NCBI GenBank assembly: GCA_937967705.1
Contig: CALCJG010000322.1
Location: forward strand, 1 to 16,661
Length of the DNA stretch: 16,661 bases
Direction of reading: 5' to 3'
From: an uncultured Spirochaetia bacterium
GTDB lineage: Bacteria > Spirochaetota > UBA4802 > JAGODF01
The translations under genes were made by a program, and so were the position numbers. This document shows positions 7,852 to 14,839 of the stretch, piece after piece (within the stretch, counting starts at the first letter, position 1; each line of letters opens with the position of its first letter). The notes under the pieces were generated by a model, which was not told the origin of the DNA, searched no databases, and saw only the letters and a program-made list of their open reading frames with translations.

Positions 7852-7869
7852 GCTAATCCCTGTCCTCCC

Positions 7870-8997
7870 TTACTGCTGTTTGGATTTACCGAAAACTCTG
7901 GGTTTTGTGAACCGGTCTATGAGGGGAACAACGGCGTTCATAAGGAGAATGGAATAAGATACCCCCTCAGGATATCCCCCCCAAAGCCTTATAACCGAGG
8001 CCAGAACGCCGCAGCCAATGCCGAAAAGGATCATCCCCTTTTTTGTGACCGGGGAGGTAACCATGTCCGTGGCCATGAAGAAGGCTCCCAGGATAAGTCC
8101 GCCGGAAAGCACATGAAAGAGAACCGCTTTGAGGGTAAAATGACTGATATTTTCCGCACCGGGTATCCGGGCAAAGGAGTAATAGGCCAGCATGATGAGG
8201 GCTACAGTGCCGATATAGCTGACGGGAATGTGCCAGGTTATGATGCGCTTGTAGAGAAGAAAGAGCGCACCTATCAGAAGCAGGAGGGCGGAGGTTTCGC
8301 CGATGCACCCGCCGATGTTTCCCATGAAAAGGGACTTCAGCATCTTCTCGGAAAAGATGAGTTTGTAGAGGGATTCCGGGGCCACGTTGAGATCGCCCAG
8401 AAGCTTGGGGACTTCTTTCAGGGCGCCCAGGGGCGTGGCGGCGGTGATGGCGTCAAAGGCCTTATCCGGCAGTCCTGCCAGGTTGGTGATGTCCTGAGAA
8501 AGGGAATTGGTGGGTGTAAACTTATGCCATTTGGTGGTCATGTAAACGGGCCAGGATGCCAGAAGGAAGGCGCGTCCAGCCAGGGCGGGGTTGAAAATGT
8601 TGAAGCCCAGACCGCCGAAGAGCTGCTTGGCAATGATGACGGCAAAAGCGGAGCCTATACCGGCAATCCAGAGTGGGGCATCTGGCGGGATGTTCATGGC
8701 CAGAAGGAGTCCTGTTGTGACCGCGGAACCGTCGGTGACCGCTATCGGTTTTTTCATCAGAAACTGGTAAAGGGCTTCCGAAAGGACCGCGGCGGCTACC
8801 GCGATGACCATCATCAGCAGAGCGTTGAGTCCGAATAAAAACACCGAGTATACGGCGGCAGGGGTCAGTGAGAGCACGACCATCCACATGATGGACCTTA
8901 CGGATTGTTCGGACCTGATATGGGGAGGATTGGAGAGTATCAGCTCGGGGCTTTCGGCAGGGGTTTCGTTTTTCTTCGTTTCCATATCCATTACCAT
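7870..8997 (-). CDS. rnfD: Rnf complex membrane flavoprotein subunit RnfD
   Basis: RnfD is the polytopic subunit that carries a second covalent FMN and probably part of the ion path. The sequence shows the family landmarks: SPHIRS-like NPPHIRSEQSVRSIMW at the N-terminus, DGSAVTTGLLLAMNIPPDAP, LGFNIFNPALAGRAFLLASW, and the FMN-attachment block DAITAATPLGA with its threonine at residue 188 counted from the ATG at 8997. MATDMVTSPVT and RLWGGYPEGVSYSILLMNA come near the end. Three in-frame ATGs (8997, 8991, 8985) and a TTG at 9000 could start it, and none has a strong ribosome site. A 122-base gap separates it from rnfC, the only sizeable gap in the cluster, and it holds hairpins and a promoter-like sequence. 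Confidence 0.92.
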   Translation of the reverse strand: MVMDMETKKNETPAESPELILSNPPHIRSEQSVRSIMWMVVLSLTPAAVYSVFLFGLNALLMMVIAVAAAVLSEALYQFLMKKPIAVTDGSAVTTGLLLAMNIPPDAPLWIAGIGSAFAVIIAKQLFGGLGFNIFNPALAGRAFLLASWPVYMTTKWHKFTPTNSLSQDITNLAGLPDKAFDAITAATPLGALKEVPKLLGDLNVAPESLYKLIFSEKMLKSLFMGNIGGCIGETSALLLLIGALFLLYKRIITWHIPVSYIGTVALIMLAYYSFARIPGAENISHFTLKAVLFHVLSGGLILGAFFMATDMVTSPVTKKGMILFGIGCGVLASVIRLWGGYPEGVSYSILLMNAVVPLIDRFTKPRVFGKSKQQ

Positions 8998-9011
8998 CAA
9001 TAGTGATCTTG

Positions 9012-9020
9012 ATTATAGCA
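9012..9020 (-). promoter_or_regulatory. Extended -10 promoter element in front of rnfD
   Basis: The minus strand reads TGCTATAAT here, a perfect extended -10 (TGnTATAAT). No matching -35 box is visible 16-18 bases upstream, which extended -10 promoters can tolerate. The predicted start near 9005 would give rnfD a very short or nearly absent leader. It could provide rnfDGEA transcripts independent of rnfC. Confidence 0.4.
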
Positions 9021-9061
9021 CGATCAGGAACTGGCCGCCGGCATACACGGGATATGCCAAA

Positions 9062-9094
9062 AAGATCTATCATTTTAAAACCTGGATAGATCTT
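9062..9094 (-). terminator. Hairpin with short U-tract between rnfC and rnfD (possible attenuator)
   Basis: AAGATCTATC and GATAGATCTT form a perfect 10-base-pair stem with a 13-base loop. On the minus strand the stem runs into TTTTT and then GGC. This is the shape of a weak intrinsic terminator: the stem is AT-rich and the U-tract short, so partial read-through is expected. Confidence 0.45.
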
Positions 9095-9119
9095 CTGATC
9101 CTGCAGCGGCCGGGATCAG
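9095..9119 (-). other. Second hairpin directly after the rnfC stop codon
   Basis: CTGATCC (9095-9101) and GGATCAG (9113-9119) form a perfect 7-base-pair stem with an 11-base GC-rich loop. It begins 3 bases after the rnfC stop codon and abuts the 9062-9094 hairpin. It could protect the rnfC end of a processed message. There is no U-tract of its own. Confidence 0.45.
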
Positions 9120-9122
9120 TCC

Positions 9123-10442
9123 CTATTTCTTCAGCCGGAGCTTTTGCTGGGCCAGTTTAATAAAATGGCTGAGAGGTCTTCGGGACGGACAGACGTATGT
9201 GCAGGAACCGCACATGATGCAGTCGAAAGGATTCAACTCTTCCAAGACGTCAAGCCTGTTCTTTTCCATGGCATTCCCCAGGTCGCAGGGGATCAGGCCC
9301 GAAGGGCAGATGCCGACACATCTGCCGCAGCGTATACATGCCTGATATTGATGGGCACGGGTTTCGCTGCGCGAAAGGAAAAGGAGGCCGGATGTCCCCT
9401 TGACGACGGGTACATCCATACTGTAAAGGGCAATCCCGCACATGGGGCCGCCCATGATGATCCTTGCTGGCTCTTCTTTCAGTCCGCCGGCTTCTTCCAC
9501 TATATCCGCAATCCTCGTTCCCAGGCGCGCTTTGTAATTGCCCGGTTTGTTGACAATGCTGCCGGTGAGAGTGAGATACCTCTCAATAAGGGGTTTATTC
9601 ATGACGACGGCCTCCCGGAGGGCAAAGACCGTTCCGACATTGTTCACAACCGCGCCGGCATCCATGGGCAATCCCCCCGAGGGTACTTCCCGGCCGGTTA
9701 TGCTCCTGATGAGCTGTTTTTCGGCTCCCTGGGGGTATTTCGTTTTCAGGGGGCAGACTTCAATCTTTTCTGAAGGATTGATTTGGGTCAGAGCCTCCTT
9801 AAGGGAGGCTATGGCTGCGGGCTTGTTTTTTTCTATTCCAATAAATGCCTTTTCAATTCCGAGAACCTTGAGTATGATCTGAATGCCCTCGATAATCTCC
9901 CGGGAATGGGTTTGCATCAGCATGTCGTCTACGGTTAAATAAGGCTCGCATTCCGCGCCGTTGACGATGAAGGTGTCAATTTTCTTGTTGTCCGGGGGTG
10001 ACAGCTTGACTGACGTTGGGAAGGCGGCGCCTCCCATGCCGACGACCCCTGCATCCCTGATTCGGGAGAGGATTTCCTCCCTTCCCAGGTTTTTCCAAAC
10101 ACCCGTATCATCCTCTTTGAATGTGGAAAACGAGCCTTCTGCCTCGATGACCACGCAGGGGGTAGAGGGGGCATAGACGGTGGGATAACCGGCTATCTCC
10201 AGAACCTTGCCGGGAATGGAGGCATGGACGGGGGCGCTGATCATTCCGTCGGCACTCCCGATGAGCTGCCCCTCCGTGACCATATCTCCCGGGCTGACAA
10301 CTGGCACGGCGGCCTTCCCGATATGCTGCTGAAGGGGAATGAAGCAGGTATGGGGAACGGATAGATTCTCAAAAGCCTTATTCTCAGAAAACTTTTTATT
10401 TTCGGGAGGGTGAATGCCGCCTTTGAAGCCTCGGGAAGCCAT
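9123..10442 (-). CDS. rnfC: Rnf complex subunit RnfC, NADH-side iron-sulfur flavoprotein
   Basis: RnfC is the peripheral subunit that exchanges electrons with NAD(H). The 439 residues contain the family's N-terminal FKGGIHPPENK, a biotinyl-like barrel region (VSPGDMVTEGQLIGSADG), the glycine-rich loop GVVGMGGAAFP (132-142), and NGAECEPYLT (161-170) as in NuoF-type FMN/NADH sites. A SLBB-like segment follows. Two 4Fe-4S motifs have cysteines at 369, 372, 375 and 379 and at 408, 411, 414 and 418. It lacks the long repetitive C-terminal extension seen in enterobacterial RsxC. The ATG at 10442 is 2 bases after the stop of the small upstream gene with GAAAGG in good position, so both are in one transcript. 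Confidence 0.94.
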   Translation of the reverse strand: MASRGFKGGIHPPENKKFSENKAFENLSVPHTCFIPLQQHIGKAAVPVVSPGDMVTEGQLIGSADGMISAPVHASIPGKVLEIAGYPTVYAPSTPCVVIEAEGSFSTFKEDDTGVWKNLGREEILSRIRDAGVVGMGGAAFPTSVKLSPPDNKKIDTFIVNGAECEPYLTVDDMLMQTHSREIIEGIQIILKVLGIEKAFIGIEKNKPAAIASLKEALTQINPSEKIEVCPLKTKYPQGAEKQLIRSITGREVPSGGLPMDAGAVVNNVGTVFALREAVVMNKPLIERYLTLTGSIVNKPGNYKARLGTRIADIVEEAGGLKEEPARIIMGGPMCGIALYSMDVPVVKGTSGLLFLSRSETRAHQYQACIRCGRCVGICPSGLIPCDLGNAMEKNRLDVLEELNPFDCIMCGSCTYVCPSRRPLSHFIKLAQQKLRLKK

Positions 10443-10444
10443 AA

Positions 10445-10720
10445 TTAACCTTTCAATGAATAGATTTCATCCTTTATGGGGAGTTCCTTTCTCAGATTCT
10501 TAATGTAAGGGAAGAGTTCGCCGGCCTCGACGAAACCGTCGCAATCATCCATAATTCTTCTGGCTACAGTAAAATACTTGTAGAGCTTCTCCTCTCCGGA
10601 CCTTTTTACCCATTTTTTCTTGAGACATTTGACTCTCAGGACATATCTGTCCGGTTCGGATTCATACTGCCGGATAACGATGCAGTTGAGGCAGTTGGCG
10701 CAGAAAATTTTATCGTTCAC
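10445..10720 (-). CDS. Small Cys-rich protein preceding rnfC (function unknown)
   Basis: I start this gene at the GTG at 10720, giving 91 residues, because AGGAG lies 9 bases upstream; the frame stays open to 10867, but that longer version would begin inside the predicted promoter. The protein has CANCLNC (Cys 7, 10, 13) and further cysteines at 32 and 60, enough for a zinc or iron-sulfur site. The middle is basic (KCLKKKWVKR), followed by EEKLYKYFTVARRIMDDCD and a C-terminal helix with YIKNLRKELPIKDEIY. It has no membrane segment. It is 2 bases ahead of rnfC, and in some bacteria this place is held by rnfB, to which it shows no resemblance. A role in Rnf assembly or regulation is a guess from position only. 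Confidence 0.72.
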   Translation of the reverse strand: MNDKIFCANCLNCIVIRQYESEPDRYVLRVKCLKKKWVKRSGEEKLYKYFTVARRIMDDCDGFVEAGELFPYIKNLRKELPIKDEIYSLKG

Positions 10721-10729
10721 GCTGATGTT

Positions 10730-10734
10730 CTCCT
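10730..10734 (-). promoter_or_regulatory. Ribosome-binding site that decides the GTG start at 10720
   Basis: AGGAG on the minus strand lies 9 bases before GTG. It is the only good Shine-Dalgarno site in this frame and places the CANCLNC motif close to the N-terminus. Confidence 0.65.
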
Positions 10735-10862
10735 GTGATTTGAAGTTTCCAATATCTCTTTCCTGTCGCCGCGTCAGCCGGTTCGTTAAGATGAGGGCAC
10801 GGCTGTAGGGTCCGCGGATAGGACAGTAAAAAATTTTTCTATGCAAAGGTATTGAAACAATC

Positions 10863-10891
10863 CACATACCTGATGGGATTTATTTTGTCAA
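10863..10891 (-). promoter_or_regulatory. Candidate promoter of the rnf cluster
   Basis: A perfect -35 box TTGACA (10891-10886) is followed after 17 bases by TATGTG (10868-10863), a weak -10 with its first three bases matching. Transcription would start near 10857. The strong -35 with a poor -10 may mean that an activator is needed. Confidence 0.45.
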
Positions 10892-10968
10892 GTATTCCTG
10901 AGGGAAAAATGAAGAGGTGCCACTTTTTTTTCAATGAGATGATGCGCTTTGGAGAGTGCTGTTGAGAT

Positions 10969-11001
10969 AAAAAAAACCTCCCCGCTGAGGAGGAGGTTTT
11001 T
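10969..11001 (-). terminator. Intrinsic terminator of the WD40 lipoprotein gene
   Basis: On the minus strand AAAAACCTCC and GGAGGTTTTT form a 10-base-pair stem with a 10-base loop, and the run continues to eight T's. It lies 30 bases after the stop of the WD40 gene and probably ends the whole 15598-11031 unit. The five T's on the other strand could give weak termination in the opposite direction. Confidence 0.85.
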
Positions 11002-11030
11002 CGATTTCGTCGATTTGCAATTAGCCGGTC

Positions 11031-13187
11031 TCATTTGTATACGGGCATGTCTTTCCGTATGGAGGGGAGCCAGGCTTTGTGCTTGGTGAGAACCTTGCAT
11101 TTGGCCACGGTCTGCATGGGGAACTCAACGCTTAAGACGACCTTTTTGCCGTTGACGATGACGAATACCTTGTCACCCATCTGCATCAGCTCGCCCGCCT
11201 TGCCGGATTTTACCAAAATCTCATTACGTCCGTGGAGCACCTTCCCAACCGTTCCTATCTGGGTCTTGTTGGTGATATCCTCCTCTTCGGCCTTGGCCTT
11301 GTCCGTAACCAGGTAGCGGATGTTAGCCGGCTTGACGCCGATCCGGGCAATCACAACATAATCCGGGTCTCCGCTGGTGATGACTTCCTTGACCACGTCG
11401 GGACGGTAGTATTCTTCTGCAAACTGAAGAATGGGGTAGAACTTGGCTTCCGTGCTCTTACCCTGATTCAGGTGCCAGCCGATCATGTTGTCAGCCCCTT
11501 CGCTGGAATCGAAATAACCCATGGGGGACCAGGCTATCCAGCGCTTTTTGTCCTTGCTGGGGAAGAAGGCCAACAGTTCCTTTCCGTCCGAGAGGCGGTA
11601 CCAGCGGATGGTACCGTCGGAGAGGGTGGCTACCACCGTTTTCCCGTTGGGGGTAATGTTGATGCTCCAGCAGGCGGCGGGTATCTGTATGGCCCATAGA
11701 TAGGAGCCCGTGGCGCTGTAATGGTAGATATTCCAGTCCGCGCCGATCACCGCCGAAGTGGCGTCCGGGGATATGTCGGTGCAATGAGCTCTTTCGTAGG
11801 ACTGCATCCGGATGTTGCGGTTGTTTATCCGGGGATAGGTGTAATTCTTCCAGTTGCTTACGTAGATGCCCGTCTTGCTGTCCACCGGCGCTTCCAGAGT
11901 GTAGTCGATGGTGGGGTTCTGGGTAAGCTTCCGGTTTTTCAGATCTATCTGGGCCGGTTCTTTTCCGTACTGGGAATAAGCGAACTGAACCACGGAACCG
12001 TCGGCAGAGATTCGGAAGTTGTAGATATTGTCGCGATAATCCGCCATCTCCCCGGTTCTGATGATGGTCACCTTCCCCTTGGGGCTGCAGACACCGATGA
12101 TCTGGTCGCCGGTAACATAAACCACATTCTTCTTGTTATCCTCGATCATCTGCATCAGTGTGTCCTGGGATGCGGGAACATCGGTGTATTTTCCCTTGCC
12201 CTCGCCGTCCCAGATGCGGATCATGTACTTCTTCAGAGTGGGATTCCAGTTCATCCCTCCCGCGAAAAGCATTTTCCCGTTGCCGGACCAGCTTACGGCG
12301 GAGAGATTGCCCCGGGTTATCCCGGTAGTGTCAGGGGTGTAAAGAAATTTCAGATCGGTTCCCGAAAAGACGTCCACCTTGGTCTTATCGTTGTATCCGA
12401 CGGCGATCTTGCTTCCGTCCTTGTTGAATGCCACGGAAAAGGGATTGTAGCCGGAAACCGTGTATTTCTTGGTGATCAGGTTGAAATTGGGATCGTAAAG
12501 ACGGATGTAGCCGTCATAGCAGATCGTAACCAGCCGTCCTTTTCGGTCGAAATCCGCCCCGTACGTGCGGCCTCGGTAATACTCGGTTTTTATGAGGGAG
12601 TATCCGGGGATCTGATAGACCCGTATGCCCCCGCTTCCGCCGAAGGTCGCTACCAGATGCTTCCCGCTGGGGGAGAAAAGCAGCCGGTCGATAACGTTGG
12701 GAACACCGGTCAGTCGGCTGGTCATCTTCCCTGAAGCCCGATCAAAAATGTAGATGGAATTGCTCCGGTCCCAATCATAGCCGGTCCATCCGCCGCAGGC
12801 CACCGTTTTTCCATCAGGGGAAATGGCCACGGAATAGAGCATACCGTCCACCCCTTTGGAAATAGGGGGTCTGAGTATCTTCAGGAGTTTTTTCTTCCTG
12901 TAGTCCCAAACACGGACAGTTCTGTCATCGGATGCGGTTACCATGTATTTATTGCGGGCGTCCAGCGCAATGCCACGGATGACGCTGCTGTGCATGCCGA
13001 TCTCGATTTTCAATATGGGAGCCTTGGGAGGCTCATACCGGTTTTCCTTAATGACGGGTTCTACCGGTGTGTATTTCTTTACTGCCGGTTTATAGGGCTC
13101 GTATTTTGGTTTCTTGGTGGATTTACACCCGATGGCTGCAATGAACAGCAAAAGGGTGAAACAACCGATAAGCTTTTTGTGTAACAT
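11031..13187 (-). CDS. WD40 beta-propeller lipoprotein with a caspase-associated block but no caspase
   Basis: This 718-residue protein starts with a lipoprotein signal (hydrophobic FTLLLFIAAIG, lipid cysteine C21) and a lysine/proline/tyrosine-rich tether (KPKYEPYKPAVKKYTPVEP). Residues about 60-545 hold roughly nine WD40-like blades, for example VTASDDRTVRVWDYRKKKLL, YSVAISPDGKTVACGG and WSINITPNGKTVVATLSDGT. Residues 550-599 (WIAWSPMGYFDSS, then IGWHLNQ, FYPILQF and YYRPDVV) match a block I know from bacterial WD40 proteins with peptidase C14 (caspase-like) domains. No caspase domain with its His/Cys pair is present. The last 75 or so residues (IGTVGKVLHGRNEILVKSG, then MGDKVFVIVNGKKV) resemble a FlgT-C-like beta domain. 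GGAGGGG precedes the ATG. It probably serves as an envelope scaffold. Confidence 0.82.
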   Translation of the reverse strand: MLHKKLIGCFTLLLFIAAIGCKSTKKPKYEPYKPAVKKYTPVEPVIKENRYEPPKAPILKIEIGMHSSVIRGIALDARNKYMVTASDDRTVRVWDYRKKKLLKILRPPISKGVDGMLYSVAISPDGKTVACGGWTGYDWDRSNSIYIFDRASGKMTSRLTGVPNVIDRLLFSPSGKHLVATFGGSGGIRVYQIPGYSLIKTEYYRGRTYGADFDRKGRLVTICYDGYIRLYDPNFNLITKKYTVSGYNPFSVAFNKDGSKIAVGYNDKTKVDVFSGTDLKFLYTPDTTGITRGNLSAVSWSGNGKMLFAGGMNWNPTLKKYMIRIWDGEGKGKYTDVPASQDTLMQMIEDNKKNVVYVTGDQIIGVCSPKGKVTIIRTGEMADYRDNIYNFRISADGSVVQFAYSQYGKEPAQIDLKNRKLTQNPTIDYTLEAPVDSKTGIYVSNWKNYTYPRINNRNIRMQSYERAHCTDISPDATSAVIGADWNIYHYSATGSYLWAIQIPAACWSINITPNGKTVVATLSDGTIRWYRLSDGKELLAFFPSKDKKRWIAWSPMGYFDSSEGADNMIGWHLNQGKSTEAKFYPILQFAEEYYRPDVVKEVITSGDPDYVVIARIGVKPANIRYLVTDKAKAEEEDITNKTQIGTVGKVLHGRNEILVKSGKAGELMQMGDKVFVIVNGKKVVLSVEFPMQTVAKCKVLTKHKAWLPSIRKDMPVYK

Positions 13188-13224
13188 AAACTACCCCTCC
13201 TCGCTAGTAGATTGTACAGTATTC

Positions 13225-13233
13225 TTTATATCA
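13225..13233 (-). promoter_or_regulatory. Possible extended -10 element before the WD40 gene
   Basis: The minus strand reads TGATATAAA, which resembles an extended -10 (TGnTATAAT). No -35 box is seen at normal spacing. It would give a leader of about 30 bases containing the ribosome site. Weak evidence. Confidence 0.25.
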
Positions 13234-13238
13234 AAGAC

Positions 13239-13287
13239 CTGCTGCAAGACCCGCGGAGATGCTGACAACTTGACGGGTTTACAGCAG
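13239..13287 (-). other. Long imperfect hairpin between the CsgG/PEGA and WD40 genes
   Basis: The arms 13239-13253 (CTGCTGCAAGACCCG) and 13274-13287 (CGGGTTTACAGCAG) pair over 14 positions with one bulge and one wobble, around a 20-base loop. No U-tract follows on the minus strand, so it is not a standard terminator. It could be a processing or stabilising structure that sets the ratio between the two gene products. Confidence 0.5.
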
Positions 13288-13340
13288 AATAAGGCTCCGT
13301 TCTTAAAAATTCATTCTGTTATCCCATGGCTATGGCGCAA

Positions 13341-14837
13341 TTAAAACTCGTTTTTCCGCATCTTTGCCTCCTCGGCGGCAAAGGTTTCCGGATATTTTTC
13401 GATTATGTAACTGATCGTCTCTCTGGCCTTGGCTCTGTTGCCCATGGCGAGATAGGTGTTGGCCATTCCGAAATAGGCCTCTGCACGGGTCATGGCATCT
13501 GGATACCGGTTGACCAGCGTCTGAAAGGTTTTCAGTGCATCGCTGTAGTTTTTCAGGTTGATCAGCATCACATGGCCCATTCGGTAATAGGCCTGATTGG
13601 CCTCCCGGGTTTCGTTGTACTGATCGATGAATTCCTGATATTTCTGCACGGCCGTTTTGTAGTCCTTTCTCTTTTCGTATTGTGCCGCGACTTTTAACAG
13701 CTTGGTGCTGATGGGCGGCATTTTAATGGTTATCTTGTTGATCTTCTTCGGTTTTATGTCGATCTCCTGAACGACGGTTTCATAACCCGGCAGGGACACT
13801 TTGACGGTGTGTTTGCCCCGGGAGAGGGACATCAGAAGGGGAGCCATGCCTGCAGGGGCATCGTCCAGCACGAGATTGGCTTTTGAGGGCTTTGTCGTCA
13901 GGCTGAGCGTTCCGATTTTATTATTGAGAGCGTCTTCTACCTGCTTGGCTATGCTTCGCGCCAGGGGGCGAAGAGCCTTGATCGATCCGATCTCACGGTG
14001 TTCCATGTAAACCAGTTTCCTGTTGGAGGTGTTTCGTACCTCGTAGTTTATGCAGATAACGTCCTTGAAGCTCTTGATGTTTCCCCGGAGCATGTACTGG
14101 ACATTCCTCTTTCGGAATACGTCGAAGGACTTGTCGTTTTCAATGATTCCCGCCATCTCCAGGGATTTTTCCATGATGAGAGCCTTGGAGTGGGTCCGCT
14201 CGATTACGGAGATGTTGTTGAGGGCCCCCAGCTCGCTGTTGAGGATCTCCGCAAATCCTTCGCCGTATCCCCCGTCCTCGGAAAGATTGGTATCATCCTT
14301 GAACTCGAAGACCTCTACCGTGTAGGAACCCGCTTTTTCCTTCTCCTTTTTGTCCAGGTTTTCCTTGGTGAAGGTATACATGATGTCCTGGCCGATGAAA
14401 TCCGCTGCTGCGTCGGCGCTGAACGAGTTGCAGCCGGCGGAATGGACGATGGTCCAGTCGTCGATGTTTACCGCCCGGGCGTCGACCTCACAGTGGGTCC
14501 CGAACTTGTAGACGGAGCCGACGGTCAGATAGTCCACCTTGAGGCTCTTGGCCATCCCCTTGACGGAGTCCGGATTGGACAGGCCCAGCTGAGCCTGCTG
14601 CAGCTTGTCTATGTAATCCTGGATATCCCCCCTCTTGCGTACCTGAAACCGGTCTATACCGGCCACCTTGTTCTCCACGATACCGGCCGAGACGTTGCCC
14701 AGCTTCTCGGAATCCGCCTCAAAGGTGAGCGTGTCGAAGCTGGTGATGGCGATCCTTATCTTGGCCTCCTGGGAGATCAGAATCCCCGCCAGGAGGAGAA
14801 AAAACAGAGAAGCAGCTACGGTTATGTTCCTTTTCAT
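13341..14837 (-). CDS. Periplasmic protein with two CsgG/TolB-N-like domains, a PEGA domain and TPRs
   Basis: I place the start at the ATG at 14837 (498 residues), 6 bases after GGGAGG, rather than at the TTG two codons earlier. A Sec signal comes first (ITVAASLFFLLLAGILISQ, no lipid cysteine). Residues about 26-155 and 172-305 are two related alpha/beta domains of the CsgG/FlgT/TolB-N kind: KIRIAITSFD, then QVRKRGDI and VDYLTVGSVY; and SYTVEVFEFKD, then ISVIERTHSKAL and VQYMLRGNI. Residues about 309-364 are a PEGA domain (GTLSLTTKPSKANLVLDD, RGKHTVKVSLPGYE). The C-terminal 375-498 are TPR/YbgF-like repeats. It starts 2 bases after the upstream TPR lipoprotein gene. Such domains usually serve protein-protein or peptidoglycan contacts in the envelope. 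No enzyme site is seen. Confidence 0.82.
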   Translation of the reverse strand: MKRNITVAASLFFLLLAGILISQEAKIRIAITSFDTLTFEADSEKLGNVSAGIVENKVAGIDRFQVRKRGDIQDYIDKLQQAQLGLSNPDSVKGMAKSLKVDYLTVGSVYKFGTHCEVDARAVNIDDWTIVHSAGCNSFSADAAADFIGQDIMYTFTKENLDKKEKEKAGSYTVEVFEFKDDTNLSEDGGYGEGFAEILNSELGALNNISVIERTHSKALIMEKSLEMAGIIENDKSFDVFRKRNVQYMLRGNIKSFKDVICINYEVRNTSNRKLVYMEHREIGSIKALRPLARSIAKQVEDALNNKIGTLSLTTKPSKANLVLDDAPAGMAPLLMSLSRGKHTVKVSLPGYETVVQEIDIKPKKINKITIKMPPISTKLLKVAAQYEKRKDYKTAVQKYQEFIDQYNETREANQAYYRMGHVMLINLKNYSDALKTFQTLVNRYPDAMTRAEAYFGMANTYLAMGNRAKARETISYIIEKYPETFAAEEAKMRKNEF

Positions 14838-14839
14838 GA

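Larger units (their letters stand above)
10721..11030. other. Intergenic region between the rnf cluster and the WD40 gene
   Basis: This stretch of about 310 bases contains no convincing gene. From left to right it holds the predicted rnf leader (about 137 bases, no known riboswitch recognised), the rnf promoter at 10863-10891, an unremarkable stretch, and the terminator of the WD40 gene at 10969-11001. A palindrome TCCGCGGA lies within the leader. The upstream extension of the Cys-rich frame into 10721-10867 looks non-coding. Confidence 0.6.

Noticed and set aside
8113..8838. Open frame of 241 codons on the plus strand opposite rnfD
   Set aside because: Composition is that of reversed membrane-protein codons (many Gly, Glu, Gln, His), with no ribosome site; rnfD on the other strand is certain.
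5944..9122. Reading the rnf genes as a Na+-translocating NADH:quinone reductase (nqr) cluster
   Set aside because: The first large subunit has two 4Fe-4S motifs and the RnfC N-terminus, NqrF is absent, and the gene order C-D-G-E-A is that of Rnf.
10721..10867. 49-residue N-terminal extension of the Cys-rich protein
   Set aside because: The extension begins within the predicted -10 box, lacks a ribosome site and looks non-coding; the GTG at 10720 has AGGAG at good spacing.
11721..12734. Open frame of 337 codons on the plus strand opposite the WD40 gene
   Set aside because: Shadow of the repetitive WD40 coding sequence; no start signals and no family features.
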